From Saccharothrix sp. S26 (GTDB taxonomy: Bacteria; Actinomycetota; Actinomycetes; Mycobacteriales; Pseudonocardiaceae), in contig NZ_JAJUWT010000015.1 of NCBI RefSeq assembly GCF_021390395.1, forward strand, positions 186,001 through 250,000: 64,000 bases of DNA, written 5' to 3'. The notes below the pieces were generated by a model. That model searched no databases and was not told the DNA's origin. It was given only the letters and a program-made list of their open reading frames with translations. A program made the translations under genes and the position numbers. Below are positions 26,270 through 34,873 of this stretch, in pieces (the stretch's first letter is position 1; each line of letters opens with the position of its first letter).

Positions 26270-26302
26270 GCTGACGGCTCCTGTGTGCTGGGGGTTTCGC
26301 GG

Positions 26303-26326
26303 GCACGCCGAAGGGACCGGGCGTGC
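26303..26326 (-). promoter_or_regulatory. Attenuator-like hairpin between leader peptide and metY
   Basis: GCACGCC (26303-26309) and GGCGTGC (26320-26326) are a perfect 7-bp stem with a 10-base loop, lying between the leader peptide stop and the metY start. It is placed to couple ribosome progress on the leader to metY expression. No T-run follows, so masking of the ribosome binding site or Rho-dependent action are alternatives to intrinsic termination. Confidence 0.5.
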
Positions 26327-26342
26327 GCGGTGGTGAGGCGGA

Positions 26343-26414
26343 TCAGACGAGGCGACAGGCCATGCTGGTCACGCGCACGTAGTCCACGTGCCGACGTGCC
26401 ACGAGCGGGATCAT
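26343..26414 (-). CDS. Cysteine-containing leader peptide of the metY-metX operon
   Basis: A 23-codon frame on the same strand as metY, starting ATG 26414 and ending TGA. It opens MIPLVARRHVDYVRV and ends MACRLV, with one Cys four residues from the end. This matches the family of short actinobacterial leader peptides of the type xRRHxDxxRV...CR found before sulfur-assimilation and Met/Cys genes, where slow translation of Cys codons relieves attenuation. No ribosome binding site is seen before the ATG, so it may be leaderless. The position and pattern are seen; the mechanism is inferred. Confidence 0.75.
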   Translation of the reverse strand: MIPLVARRHVDYVRVTSMACRLV

Positions 26415-26486
26415 GCGGCTGAAGGTAGCGCTGCGTGACAGCCGACGACAGGGCGTCCACGTTCTGGGACGCTTAGGGTGCGGACC

Positions 26487-27503
26487 ATGCGCACCGCACT
26501 CATCGGTTACGGGCTCGGCGGAGCCGCCTTCCACGCACCGTTCCTGGCCACCACGGCCGGCTTGACGCTGGCCGCCGTCGTCACCGGCAACCCCGAGCGG
26601 CAGGCCGAGGTGGCGTCCCGCTACCCGGGGGTCGAGCTGATCGGGTCCCCGGCCGAGGTGTGGCGGCGGGCCGACGAGTTCGACCTGGTCGTGGTGACCA
26701 CGCCGAACCGGTGGCACGCCGAGCACGCCCGTGCGGCGTTGGAGCACGGGCTGCACGCCGTGGTGGACAAGCCGTTCGCTTCGTCGGCCGCCGAGGCGCG
26801 CGAGCTGGCGGACCTGGCGGCGGCGCGGGGGCTGCTGCTGGCGCCGTTCCACAACCGGCGGTGGGACGGCGACTTCCGGACCGTGGCGCGGCTGGTCGGT
26901 GAAGGCGCGCTGGGGCGGGTGCACCGGTTCGAGTCGCGGTTCGAGCGGTGGCGGCCGGAGGTGAAGGAGGGGTGGAAGGAGTCCGGTGACCCGGCCGACC
27001 TGGGCAGCATCGTGTTCGACCTGGGCACGCACCTGATCGACCAGGCGGTGGCGTTGTTCGGGCGTCCGACCGGCGTGTACGCGGAGGTGCGGACGCTGCG
27101 GGCCGGTGCGCGGGCGCACGACGACGCGTTCCTCGCGCTGACCCACCCGTCCGGCGCGGTGTCGCACCTGTGGGCGTCGGCCCTGGCGGCGTCGCCGGGG
27201 CCGCGCTTCCGCGTGCTGGGCGACCGCTCGGCGTTCGTGAAGCACGGGATGGACCCGCAGGAGGAGGCGTTGAAGGCGGGCGAGGTGCCGGGCGGTCCCG
27301 GTTGGGGCGAGGAGCCGGCCGAGCGGTGGGGCGTGCTGGGTTCCGCGCCGGTGCCCACCTCACCGGGCGCTTACCAGGACTTCTACGCGGCCGTCGCGGC
27401 CGGCCGGGCGCCCGTCCCGGTGGCGGACGCGATCACCGGCCTGGACGTCGTCGAGGCCGCCTTCACCTCCGCCCGCACCAACACCGTCGTCCCCCTCCCC
27501 TAA
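26487..27503 (+). CDS. Gfo/Idh/MocA-family NAD(P)-dependent oxidoreductase
   Basis: A 338-residue sugar-type oxidoreductase. The N-terminal Rossmann motif is TALIGYGLGGAAFHAPFL; HGLHAVVDKPFASSAAEARE contains the family Lys-Pro; the C-terminal domain has GSIVFDLGTHLIDQAVALFG with its conserved Asp and His. It resembles the YdgJ/YvaA group, whose substrates are often inositols or sugars; none can be assigned here. ATG 26487 is chosen; a GTG three codons upstream exists. It is divergent from the met operon and converges on the MFS gene. Confidence 0.85.
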   Translation: MRTALIGYGLGGAAFHAPFLATTAGLTLAAVVTGNPERQAEVASRYPGVELIGSPAEVWRRADEFDLVVVTTPNRWHAEHARAALEHGLHAVVDKPFASSAAEARELADLAAARGLLLAPFHNRRWDGDFRTVARLVGEGALGRVHRFESRFERWRPEVKEGWKESGDPADLGSIVFDLGTHLIDQAVALFGRPTGVYAEVRTLRAGARAHDDAFLALTHPSGAVSHLWASALAASPGPRFRVLGDRSAFVKHGMDPQEEALKAGEVPGGPGWGEEPAERWGVLGSAPVPTSPGAYQDFYAAVAAGRAPVPVADAITGLDVVEAAFTSARTNTVVPLP

Positions 27504-27693
27504 CCCGAGAGTCCTACCTCCCCGCCGCGTGAGTCCTACCTTCAGAACGCGTGTGTCCTACGTTCGGAACGCGTGTGTCCTACGTTCAGAACCCCCGAAT
27601 TCAACGTTCGCGCACCGACCGTTCGTCGTGAGCGTTGAACTCGGGGGTCGCGAACGTAGGACACTCGCGTTCTGAACGTAGGACTCGCGCGGG
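27504..27693. repeat. Modular intergenic repeat cluster D
   Basis: Four direct left units (GAGAGTCCTACCTCC, GTGAGTCCTACCTTCAG, GTGTGTCCTACGTTCGG, GTGTGTCCTACGTTCAG) are followed by the core CCCCGAATTCAACGTTCG, a spacer with a small hairpin, the inverse core CGTTGAACTCGGGGGTCG, and two inverse units (CGAACGTAGGACACTCGCG, CTGAACGTAGGACTCGCGCG). It fills the whole gap between two converging genes. Unit variants are more alike inside this cluster than between clusters, which suggests local copying. Confidence 0.85.
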
Positions 27694-28965
27694 TCAGGGG
27701 GTTGGGCGGCGGAGGGTTTCGCCCAGGGCGAGCAGGGACAGGGCGCTGATCAGGGCGCCCACGATCAGGTAGAGCGAGATCGGCCACGAGTCGTGGGTCG
27801 GGGTGACGCCCAGCAGCCACGTGGCGACCACCGGGGACAGGCCGCCGCCCAGCACGGCCCCCAACTGGTAGCTCAACGACACGCCGCTGTAGCGGACGCG
27901 GGTGCCGAACAGCTCGGCGTAGTACGCGGGCATCGGCCCGAACACCGCCGCCGAACCCGCGAACGCCACCACCATCGCCAGCACCACCAACCCCGGCGAC
28001 CGGGTCTGGAGCAGCCAGAACAACGGGAACGCGAACACGCCCAGGAACGCCGCGCCACCCAGCATCACCGGCAGCCGCCCCACCCGGTCGGACAGCCGCG
28101 CGAACACCAGGATCGCCACCGCCTGCGCGAACGCGCCGACCAGCCCCGCGTTGAGCAACGTCCCCCGCGCCATCCCGAGCTCACGCGTCCCGTACGACAC
28201 CGCGAACGTCGCCACCACGAAGATGAACATGTTGAACCCGAGGTTCACGCCCGCCCCCAGCAGCACCTTCCGCCACGACTGCCGCAGCACCACGGCCACC
28301 GGCAGCCGCACGGTCCCCGCCGCCGCACGCGCCTCGCGGAACACCGGGCTCTCCTCCACCGACAGCCGCACGTACAGCCCGACCCCCACCAGCACCAGGC
28401 TGAGCAGGAACGGCACCCGCCAGCCCCAGCTCAGGAACGCCTCCCCGGACACCGCGGTCGACGCCGCCATCGCGCCGTTGGCCAGCAGCAGCCCGACCGG
28501 CGACCCGAGGAACGTCCAGCTGCCGTACCACCCGGTTCGCCCCGGCGGCGCGTGCTCGACCGCCATCAACGTCGCGCCGCCCTGCTCGCCGCCGAGGAAG
28601 AACCCCTGCACCACGCGCAGCAGCACCAGCAGCAACGGCGCGGCCAGCCCGATCGAGGAGTACGTCGGCAGCAGCCCGATCGCCGCCGTGCACAGCCCGG
28701 TCGCGGTCAGCGTCAGCACCAGCATCGACCGGCGCCCGATGCGATCGCCGAAGTGGCCGATCACCACCCCGCCCAGCGGCCGGGCCAGGAAACCCGCGCC
28801 GAACGTGGCGAACGCCAGCAGCGTGCCGACGCGCGGGTCGAAGGACGGGAAGAACAGCTTGTCGAACACCAGCGCCGACGCGGTGCCGTAGAGCAGGAAG
28901 TCGTACAACTCCACCGCGTTGCCCGCGGAACTGGCGAGCGCCACCCTGCGCACCTCGGAAGCCAT
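27694..28965 (-). CDS. MFS transporter, metabolite:proton symporter (MHS) type
   Basis: About 423 residues with twelve predicted membrane segments. The loop 2-3 signature GHFGDRIGRRSMLV and the N-terminal VALASSAGNAVELYDFLLYG are typical of the MHS branch (ProP/KgtP/ShiA-like), which takes up dicarboxylates, aromatic acids or osmolytes with protons. The substrate cannot be deduced. I chose ATG 28965 (MASEVRR); an in-frame start at 29016 would only add a glycine-rich tail. It is divergent from the protease inhibitor gene. Confidence 0.85.
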   Translation of the reverse strand: MASEVRRVALASSAGNAVELYDFLLYGTASALVFDKLFFPSFDPRVGTLLAFATFGAGFLARPLGGVVIGHFGDRIGRRSMLVLTLTATGLCTAAIGLLPTYSSIGLAAPLLLVLLRVVQGFFLGGEQGGATLMAVEHAPPGRTGWYGSWTFLGSPVGLLLANGAMAASTAVSGEAFLSWGWRVPFLLSLVLVGVGLYVRLSVEESPVFREARAAAGTVRLPVAVVLRQSWRKVLLGAGVNLGFNMFIFVVATFAVSYGTRELGMARGTLLNAGLVGAFAQAVAILVFARLSDRVGRLPVMLGGAAFLGVFAFPLFWLLQTRSPGLVVLAMVVAFAGSAAVFGPMPAYYAELFGTRVRYSGVSLSYQLGAVLGGGLSPVVATWLLGVTPTHDSWPISLYLIVGALISALSLLALGETLRRPTP

Positions 28966-29143
28966 CCACCCACCCTGGCCCGCACGCCCGCACCACCCAC
29001 CTCGACCGTGACCCACGTCACATCGTGGACCCGCAGGACCGTCGCGGGGTCGCCCTCCCGACCCGGGTCCGGGGCCGTGGAGGAAACCACACGATCCGGT
29101 GAGATCGCTGGAGACGGCGGTGCGGTGCGGTCAGTCTGGGTGC

Positions 29144-29497
29144 ATGGCACCACTCCCCTTCTTCGCGGCGATCGCCGCGCTGATCCCCGCGTTCGCCGCA
29201 CCGCAGTCGGGCTTCGTGCTCAGCGTGCAGCGCGGCGACACGGTCCAGATGACCAACCTGACCTGCGAACCCGCGGGCGGCCTGCACCCCAGGGCGGACC
29301 AGGCCTGCCTGGCGTTGTCCGAAGTGGACGGACAGATCGACGGTCTGTCGACCGGCCAGGCCCTGTGCACGTTGGAGTACGACCCGGTGCGGGTCAAGGC
29401 GTCCGGCACGTGGCGCGGCGAGACGCGGTTGTTCGAGGCGGAGTACCCGAACCAGTGCGTGCTGCTCGCCGAGACGGGCCCGGTGTTCGACCTCTGA
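29144..29497 (+). CDS. Secreted subtilisin-inhibitor-like (SSI family) protein
   Basis: A 117-residue protein with a signal peptide (MAPLPFFAAIAALIPAFA) and a mature part of about 98 residues. The four cysteines sit as in SSI: LTCEPAGGLHPRADQACLAL for the first pair, LCTLEYDPV and YPNQCVLLAE for the second. In SSI the reactive bond follows the residue two after the third Cys; here that residue is Leu (C-T-L-E-Y-D-P), which suits subtilisin- or chymotrypsin-like proteases. The known role in Streptomyces is control of extracellular proteases. Confidence 0.87.
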   Translation: MAPLPFFAAIAALIPAFAAPQSGFVLSVQRGDTVQMTNLTCEPAGGLHPRADQACLALSEVDGQIDGLSTGQALCTLEYDPVRVKASGTWRGETRLFEAEYPNQCVLLAETGPVFDL

Positions 29498-29526
29498 CCC
29501 GACCAACTCGTTCGTGAGCCCTCCGA

Positions 29527-29551
29527 GTGATCGGATGTGTGCTCTGATCAC
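29527..29551. promoter_or_regulatory. Dyad and -10-like element before the ABC1-family gene
   Basis: GTGATC (29527-29532) and GATCAC (29546-29551) are exact inverted repeats with a 13-base spacer. A -10-like TATCCT follows about 20 bases later and GGGGGA precedes the ATG at 29607. The dyad may be an operator; its regulator is unknown. Confidence 0.4.
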
Positions 29552-29606
29552 CCACCGTCTCAGGTAGACCGTTCTATCCTCCGCGTGAACCGTGGGGGGA
29601 AGACGT

Positions 29607-31520
29607 ATGGGTGATGTCCTGCTGTACACCGTCGGTGTTCCGGTGACGTTCCTGGCGCTGGTGCTCGGCATGGCGCTGGCCGCGCGGCGGATCCTCGGGC
29701 TGCGCGTCGGGCTCGTCCGCACCACGTTCGCGTGCCTGATCGGGCTGTCGTCCAGCGAGGCGGCGCTGCACGCGATGCCCGATGCGGACACCACGTCCGC
29801 GTTGGCGACCGTGCAGATCGGCATCGCGCTGCTGCTGATGATCGGCGTGCTGACGCTCGCCGAGATCGTGGTGCCGACCGGGTCGATCCCGCCGCCGACC
29901 CAGTGGTGGCGGGCGCTGCGGGGCCGGGTCTCGCGCGCCCGCCGCTACTCCCGGATCACCGCGATCGCGTTCCGCCACGGCCTCGGGCCGTACCTGCGCG
30001 GCCGGGAGCGCACCGACACCCGCCTGGCGCGGTCGTTGCGGCTCGCGCTGGAGGAGGGCGGCGTCACGTTCGTCAAGCTCGGCCAGGTGCTGTCCACGCG
30101 GCCCGACCTGCTGCCGCCGGACGTGGTGGCCGAGCTGACGTCGTTGCAGGACAAGGTGCCCGCCGCGCCGTGGCCGCGGGTGCGCGAGGTGCTGGTGGCC
30201 GAGCTGGGGCAGCCGCCGGAGGACGTGTTCGCCGAGTTCGACGAGCGGCCGATCGCCGCCGCGTCCGTCGCGCAGGTGCACCGGGCGCGGCTGAAGTCCG
30301 GCGAGGACGTGGTGGTGAAGGTGCAGCGGCCGGGCGTGCGGCGGGTCGCCGAACGCGACCTGGACATCGTGAACCGGCTCGCGGAGACGCTGCACGTCCG
30401 GACGCGCTGGGGCAAGGCGATCGGCGTGCGCGACCTGGCCGCCGGGTTCACCGCCGCGTTGCGCGAGGAGCTGGACTTCCGGGTCGAGGCGCGCAACCTG
30501 GCGGCCGTGCGCGCGGCGTCGACCGGGACCGACGTGGTGCTGCCCGCCGTGCACGAGGACCTCTGCACGGCCCGCGTGCTGGTCATGCAGCGGCTGGACG
30601 GCGTGCCGGTGCGGTCGGCGTCGCTGGAGTCGGTGGACCGGGACGCGCTGGCCCGCGCGCTGCTGGACGCCCTGCTGCGCCAGGTGATGGTCAACGGCGT
30701 CTTCCACGCCGACCCGCACCCCGGCAACATCATGCTGCTGGGTGACGGCAGGCTCGGCCTGCTCGACTTCGGCTCGGTCGGCCGCATCGACGCGCAGCTG
30801 CGCTCGGCGCTGGGCAAGCTGCTGCTGGCCGTCGACCGCGGCGACCCGGCGGGCCTGCGCGACGCGTTGCTGGAGCTGGTGACCCGGCCGGACGAGATCG
30901 ACGAGCAGCAGTTGGAGCGCGCGCTCGGGCAGTTCATGGCACGGCACCTGAACAGCGGCATGAGGCCGGACGCGGCGATGTTCGGTGACCTGTTCAAGCT
31001 GGTCTACCGGCACGGGCTGAGCATCCCGCCGGAGATCGCGGCGGTGTTCCGGGCGCTGGCCACGGTGGAGGGCACGCTGGGCGCGCTGTCGCCGGGGTTC
31101 AACCTCGTGGTCGAGTCGCGGTCGTTCGCGGAGCAGCAGTTCAGCGCGCACCTGTCGCCGGAGTCGCTCAAGCGCACGGTGACCGAGGAGCTGCACGCGG
31201 TCCTGCCCATGCTGCGACGGCTGCCCCGGCGGGTGGACCGGATCTCCAGCGCGTTGGAGCAGGGGCGGCTGGGGCTGAACCTGCGGCTGTTCGCCGACGA
31301 GCGCGACCGGCAGTTCGTCGTCTCGCTGCTGCACCAGGTGATGCTGACCGTGCTCGGCGCGACGGCGGGCGTGATGGCGGTGCTGCTGCTGAGCGCGGAC
31401 GGCGGGCCGCGGGTCGGCCCGGACGTCACGCTGTTCCAGGTGTTGGGCTACAACCTGCTGGTCATCAGCGTGCTGCTCGGGTTGCGGGTGGTGGTGACGA
31501 TCTTCCGCCCGCGTGGTTGA
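29607..31520 (+). CDS. ABC1/UbiB-family atypical protein kinase-like membrane protein
   Basis: A 637-residue protein with two or three N-terminal membrane segments (within 1-95) and two C-terminal ones (about 570-637). The family-specific KxGQ motif is [16 protein letters not shown] (about residue 156), the Ala-rich loop [13 protein letters not shown] replaces the Gly-rich loop, the ATP-binding Lys is in VVVKVQRPG and the catalytic/metal motifs are [11 protein letters not shown] and [13 protein letters not shown]1 proteins have ATPase activity and support quinone or other isoprenoid-lipid metabolism. ATG 29607 follows GGGGGA; GTG 29592 is an alternative. No ubiquinone genes are nearby. Confidence 0.87.
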   Translation: MGDVLLYTVGVPVTFLALVLGMALAARRILGLRVGLVRTTFACLIGLSSSEAALHAMPDADTTSALATVQIGIALLLMIGVLTLAEIVVPTGSIPPPTQWWRALRGRVSRARRYSRITAIAFRHGLGPYLRGRERTDTRLARSLRLALEEGGVTFVKLGQVLSTRPDLLPPDVVAELTSLQDKVPAAPWPRVREVLVAELGQPPEDVFAEFDERPIAAASVAQVHRARLKSGEDVVVKVQRPGVRRVAERDLDIVNRLAETLHVRTRWGKAIGVRDLAAGFTAALREELDFRVEARNLAAVRAASTGTDVVLPAVHEDLCTARVLVMQRLDGVPVRSASLESVDRDALARALLDALLRQVMVNGVFHADPHPGNIMLLGDGRLGLLDFGSVGRIDAQLRSALGKLLLAVDRGDPAGLRDALLELVTRPDEIDEQQLERALGQFMARHLNSGMRPDAAMFGDLFKLVYRHGLSIPPEIAAVFRALATVEGTLGALSPGFNLVVESRSFAEQQFSAHLSPESLKRTVTEELHAVLPMLRRLPRRVDRISSALEQGRLGLNLRLFADERDRQFVVSLLHQVMLTVLGATAGVMAVLLLSADGGPRVGPDVTLFQVLGYNLLVISVLLGLRVVVTIFRPRG

Positions 31521-31545
31521 CGCGTTCGGTTTGCGGTGCAAACCT
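31517..31545 (+). promoter_or_regulatory. Promoter with 17-bp operator palindrome before the membrane protein/HTH operon
   Basis: GGTTTGCGGTGCAAACC (31528-31544) is a perfect 7-bp inverted repeat with a 3-base centre. TTGACG (31517-31522) and AAACCT (31540-31545), 17 bases apart, could be -35 and -10, which would put the palindrome inside the promoter. The first gene starts 7 bases after it. The HTH protein encoded by the second gene is the natural candidate to bind it. Confidence 0.65.
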
Positions 31546-31551
31546 GATTGG

Positions 31552-32262
31552 GTGGCAGACCTGCTGGGCGACCTGGCCGACCTGCGCCGCCGGGCGCGGG
31601 AGGACCGGCACGCCTACGCGTTCCCGCTGCTGTTCTTCGGCGTCGCGTCGTTCCTGGCGCTGCCGCTGTACGCGCCCGCCGAGCCGTCCGCACGGGGGCT
31701 GGACGTGCGCCACCCGGCGCTGCTCGACCTGTACTGGTCGGTCGTGCTCGTGGTGGGTGGTCTCGCGACCGTGTGGTGGTACCGCAGGCGTGGCGCGCGG
31801 GTGGGCATCGAGACGTCCACGCGGGGCTATTTGGGCGCGTTGGCGATCGGCCTGGGCGGCCCGGTGGTCGGGGTGGCGCTGGACCACCTGCCGTTCCGGT
31901 TCCACTCGGGCACCGGGGTCGGGTTGATCGTGCTCGCGGCGGCGACCGTGCTGTGGCACCGGCAAGCCCCGCGGGCGGTGACGCCGGTCGCGGCCGTGCT
32001 GGGCACCGCGGTGCTCCAGCACGACCAGCCGGTGATCGCGCAGTTCATCGCCATCGGCCTGGGCCTGGTGGTGCTGGCCGCGTTGGAGCGCAGCACCCGG
32101 TTCACCACGATCACCGCGGCCTACCTCGTGGTGCTGTGCGTGTCGGCCGCGTTCACGCCGCTGGCGGTGCCGGTGGCCACCACCTGGTCGATGGGCAGCG
32201 TCGTGGTGCTGCCCGGGTCGGTACTGCTCCTCGGCGGCCTGGCGGGCCTGCGGCGTGGCTGA
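31552..32262 (+). CDS. Multi-pass membrane protein of unknown function
   Basis: About 236 residues, with a short charged N-terminus (ADLLGDLADLRRRAREDRHAYAF in outline) and about seven membrane segments. No catalytic motif is seen. I chose GTG 31552, just after the operator palindrome; a GTG at 31513 overlapping the previous stop would place the promoter inside the gene. Its stop overlaps the start of a small HTH regulator, so the pair forms an operon. Such membrane protein plus MarR-like pairs are common in actinomycetes, but the function is not known to me. Confidence 0.65.
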   Translation: MADLLGDLADLRRRAREDRHAYAFPLLFFGVASFLALPLYAPAEPSARGLDVRHPALLDLYWSVVLVVGGLATVWWYRRRGARVGIETSTRGYLGALAIGLGGPVVGVALDHLPFRFHSGTGVGLIVLAAATVLWHRQAPRAVTPVAAVLGTAVLQHDQPVIAQFIAIGLGLVVLAALERSTRFTTITAAYLVVLCVSAAFTPLAVPVATTWSMGSVVVLPGSVLLLGGLAGLRRG

Positions 32263-32569
32263 GCACCCGACCGCGGCGCTGGACGACGTGGTGCACCAGA
32301 AGCACCGGCTCGGCATCCTGACCGTGGCGGCCGAGGCGAAGCGGGTCGAGTTCGGCTACCTGCGGTCCACCCTCGAGCTGACCGCCGGCAACCTGTCGCG
32401 GCACATCGCCGTGCTGGAGCAGGCCGGTCTGGTCGCCGTGGAGAAGGGTTACGACGGCCGGCGGCCGCGGACGTGGGTCGCCGTCACGCCGGCGGGTCGG
32501 GCCGCGCTGGCCGCGGAGATGGCTGCGCTGCGGGCGCTGGTGGAGCGGCACGTAGCCTCGCAGCCATGA
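32255..32569 (+). CDS. Winged-helix transcriptional regulator (MarR/ArsR-like)
   Basis: A 104-residue DNA-binding protein. The winged helix is evident: ILTVAAEAKRVEFGYLRSTL, then LTAGNLSRHIAVLEQAGLV as the recognition region and the wing VEKGYDGRRPRTWVAVT, ending in a helix. It resembles the small DNA-binding proteins of the transcriptional-regulator-like winged-helix group that respond through a C-terminal helix. It starts at a GTG 8 bases before the upstream stop codon and is followed by a 4-base overlap with the glutathione peroxidase gene. It probably binds the palindrome at 31528-31544. Confidence 0.82.
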   Translation: MAEHPTAALDDVVHQKHRLGILTVAAEAKRVEFGYLRSTLELTAGNLSRHIAVLEQAGLVAVEKGYDGRRPRTWVAVTPAGRAALAAEMAALRALVERHVASQP

Positions 32570-33051
32570 GCATCCACGACATCCCGCTGCGCACGCTGTC
32601 CGGTGAGCCGTCGAGCCTGGGCACGCTGGCGGGCAAGGCGCTGCTGGTGGTGAACGTCGCCTCGAAGTGCGGCCTGACGCCGCAGTACCAGGGCCTGGAG
32701 CGGTTGCAGGAGCGGTACGCGGCGCAGGGGTTCTCCGTGGTCGGGATCCCGTGCAACCAGTTCGCCGGCCAGGAGCCCGGCACGGCGGAGGAGATCGCCA
32801 CCTTCTGCTCCACCACCTACGGCGTCACGTTCCCGCTGTTCGAGAAGATCGACGTGAACGGCCCGTCCCGGCACCCGCTGTACGCCGAGCTGACGACGTT
32901 CGCCGACGGCGACGGCGAAGCGGGCGACGTCCAGTGGAACTTCGAGAAGTTCCTGGTGTCCCCGTCCGGCGAGGTCGTCGCCCGGTTCCGCCCCCGCACG
33001 GAGCCGGAGGACGGGTCCGTCGTGAAGGCGATCGAGTCCGTGCTCCCCTAG
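32566..33051 (+). CDS. Glutathione-peroxidase-family thiol peroxidase
   Basis: A 161-residue peroxidase of standard length. The peroxidatic Cys35 is in NVASKCGLTPQY, the catalytic Gln in PCNQFAGQEPG and the Trp-Asn in VQWNFEKFLV. Cys81 (IATFCSTTYG) matches the resolving cysteine of thioredoxin-dependent members, so it most likely uses thioredoxin or mycoredoxin rather than glutathione, which actinomycetes lack. Its ATG overlaps the stop of the winged-helix regulator (ATGA), which suggests that the regulator also governs this antioxidant gene. Confidence 0.9.
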   Translation: MSIHDIPLRTLSGEPSSLGTLAGKALLVVNVASKCGLTPQYQGLERLQERYAAQGFSVVGIPCNQFAGQEPGTAEEIATFCSTTYGVTFPLFEKIDVNGPSRHPLYAELTTFADGDGEAGDVQWNFEKFLVSPSGEVVARFRPRTEPEDGSVVKAIESVLP

Positions 33052-33059
33052 TCCGCGCC

Positions 33060-33089
33060 GTGGGAGGCGGCCGACCGACCGCCCCCCAC
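33060..33089. terminator. Hairpin between glutathione peroxidase and sdaA
   Basis: GTGGGAGGCGG (33060-33070) pairs with CCGCCCCCCAC (33079-33089), 10 of 11 positions matched, with an 8-base loop. It lies in the 46-base gap between two converging genes and likely ends both transcripts. Confidence 0.6.
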
Positions 33090-33097
33090 GTCCGGGG

Positions 33098-34462
33098 TCA
33101 GCACTCGATGACGTTCACGGCCAGGCCGCCGCGAGCCGTCTCCTTGTACTTGACCTTCATGTCCTTGCCCGTCTCACGCATGGTCTTGATGACCTTGTCC
33201 AGCGACACGAAGTGCGAGCCGTCGCCACGCAACGCCATCCGCGCCGCCGTGATCGCCTTGATCGAGGCCAACGCGTTGCGCTCGATGCACGGGATCTGCA
33301 CCAGCCCCCCGATCGGGTCGCACGTCAGCCCCAGGTTGTGCTCCATGGCGATCTCGGCCGCGTTCTCCACCTGCTCCGGCGTGCCGCCCAGCACCTCGGC
33401 CAGCCCGCCGGCCGCCATCGAGCACGCCGAGCCGACCTCGCCCTGGCACCCGACCTCGGCACCGGAGATCGAGGCGTTCTCCTTGAACAGCACGCCGACC
33501 GCGCCCGCGGTCAGCAGGAAGCGCACCACGCCGTCGTCGGACGCGCCCGGCACGAACCGGGTGTAGTAGTGCAGCACGGCGGGCACGATGCCGGCCGCGC
33601 CGTTGGTCGGGGCGGTCACCACGCGGCCGCCCGCGGCGTTCTCCTCGTTCACCGCGAGCGCGAACAGCGTCACCCAGTCCATCACCCGCAACGGGTCGGT
33701 GGCGTAGTGCTCGGCGGCCATCCGCTGCCGCATCTCGGCGGCACGGCGGCGCACCTTCAGCCCGCCGGGCAGCACGCCGGTCCGCGTGCAGCCGCGCTCG
33801 ACGCACTCCTGCATCACGTCCCAGATGTGCAGCAGCCCCGACCGCACCGACGCCTCGTCACGCCACGACAGCTCGTTGGCCAGCATGACCTCGCTGATCG
33901 ACAGCCCGGTCTCCCGGCACCGCGCCAGCAGCTCGTCACCGCTGCGGAACGGGTGCGCGACCGCCGTCTCGTCCGCCTTGATCCGGTCGGTGCCGGTGGC
34001 GTTCTCGTCCACGACGAACCCCCCGCCGACCGAGTAGTACACCGCCGAGTCGACCACGATGTCACCCGAGTGGGCGGTGAAGCTCATCCCGTTGGGGTGC
34101 AGCGGCAGGGACTTGCGCCGGTGCATCACCAGGTCGGCGTCCTCGGCGAACGCGATCTCCCGCACGCCCGCCAGCCGCAGCCGACCGGTGGCGCGGATCT
34201 CGGCCAGCCGCCGTTCCGCCTCCTCCGGGTCGACCTCCTCCGGCCGGCAGCCCTCCAGGCCGAGCAGGACCGCCTTCGGGCTCCCGTGCCCGTGCCCGGT
34301 CGCGCCGAGCGACCCGAACAGCTCGACGTGCACCCGGTCGACCGAGGCCAACGAGGGCCGCAGCCGTTCGGCGAACAGCATCGCCGCGCGCATCGGGCCG
34401 ACGGTGTGCGAGCTCGACGGTCCGATGCCCACGGAGAACAGGTCGAACACGCTGATCGCCAT
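33098..34462 (-). CDS. sdaA: L-serine ammonia-lyase, iron-sulfur, single chain
   Basis: A 454-residue enzyme of the type with beta and alpha domains in one chain. The N-terminal [16 protein letters not shown] motif, the cluster cysteines in [15 protein letters not shown] and [19 protein letters not shown], and the [12 protein letters not shown] segment are clear. It converts serine to pyruvate and ammonia with an oxygen-sensitive 4Fe-4S cluster. It starts 4 bases after the gcvH stop and is therefore under the glycine riboswitch upstream, linking glycine overload to removal as serine and pyruvate. Confidence 0.92.
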   Translation of the reverse strand: MAISVFDLFSVGIGPSSSHTVGPMRAAMLFAERLRPSLASVDRVHVELFGSLGATGHGHGSPKAVLLGLEGCRPEEVDPEEAERRLAEIRATGRLRLAGVREIAFAEDADLVMHRRKSLPLHPNGMSFTAHSGDIVVDSAVYYSVGGGFVVDENATGTDRIKADETAVAHPFRSGDELLARCRETGLSISEVMLANELSWRDEASVRSGLLHIWDVMQECVERGCTRTGVLPGGLKVRRRAAEMRQRMAAEHYATDPLRVMDWVTLFALAVNEENAAGGRVVTAPTNGAAGIVPAVLHYYTRFVPGASDDGVVRFLLTAGAVGVLFKENASISGAEVGCQGEVGSACSMAAGGLAEVLGGTPEQVENAAEIAMEHNLGLTCDPIGGLVQIPCIERNALASIKAITAARMALRGDGSHFVSLDKVIKTMRETGKDMKVKYKETARGGLAVNVIEC

Positions 34463-34466
34463 GGCT

Positions 34467-34847
34467 TCAGTCCCCGGTCAGTTCCGCGTACTTCGCCGCG
34501 GTCAGCAACCCGGTCGCGTCGGTCACCGCCACCTTGAACAGCCAACCACCGCCGTACGGGTCGTTGTTGATCAACGACGGGTCGGCCACTGCGGCCGGGT
34601 TGACCTCCACGACCTCACCGCTGACCGGCGCGTACAGGTCGCTGACCGACTTGGTCGACTCCAGCTCGCCGCACACCTCGCCGGACTTCACCACGGTGCC
34701 GACCTCGGGCAGCTCCACGAACACGATGTCACCCAGCGACTCCGCGGCGTACGACGTGATGCCGACCGCCACCGGGTCCTGGGTACCCGGCGCCCAGTCC
34801 ACCCACTCGTGCTCGGGCGTGTACAGCAGGTTGTCCGGAAAAGTCAC
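34467..34847 (-). CDS. gcvH: Glycine cleavage system H protein
   Basis: A 126-residue lipoyl carrier protein. The lipoylated lysine is in [15 protein letters not shown], flanked by [13 protein letters not shown] and the C-terminal GGGWLFKV. It shuttles the aminomethyl group between the P, T and L proteins of glycine cleavage; those genes are not in this window. The start is GTG 34847, with GAGGAG seven bases upstream; a longer TTG start would overlap that site. It is the first gene behind a glycine riboswitch and is followed directly by sdaA. Confidence 0.93.
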   Translation of the reverse strand: MTFPDNLLYTPEHEWVDWAPGTQDPVAVGITSYAAESLGDIVFVELPEVGTVVKSGEVCGELESTKSVSDLYAPVSGEVVEVNPAAVADPSLINNDPYGGGWLFKVAVTDATGLLTAAKYAELTGD

Positions 34848-34873
34848 GACAGCGCTCCTCAACGGCAGGTCCG

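Noticed and set aside
26270..26342. SAM-II or SAM-IV riboswitch before metY
   Set aside because: The gap is only 73 bases and has one simple hairpin; the conserved SAM riboswitch core is not seen. A leader peptide explains the arrangement better.
27504..27693. CRISPR array
   Set aside because: Repeats are 15-22 bp, occur in both orientations, lack unique spacers of uniform length, and no cas genes are near.
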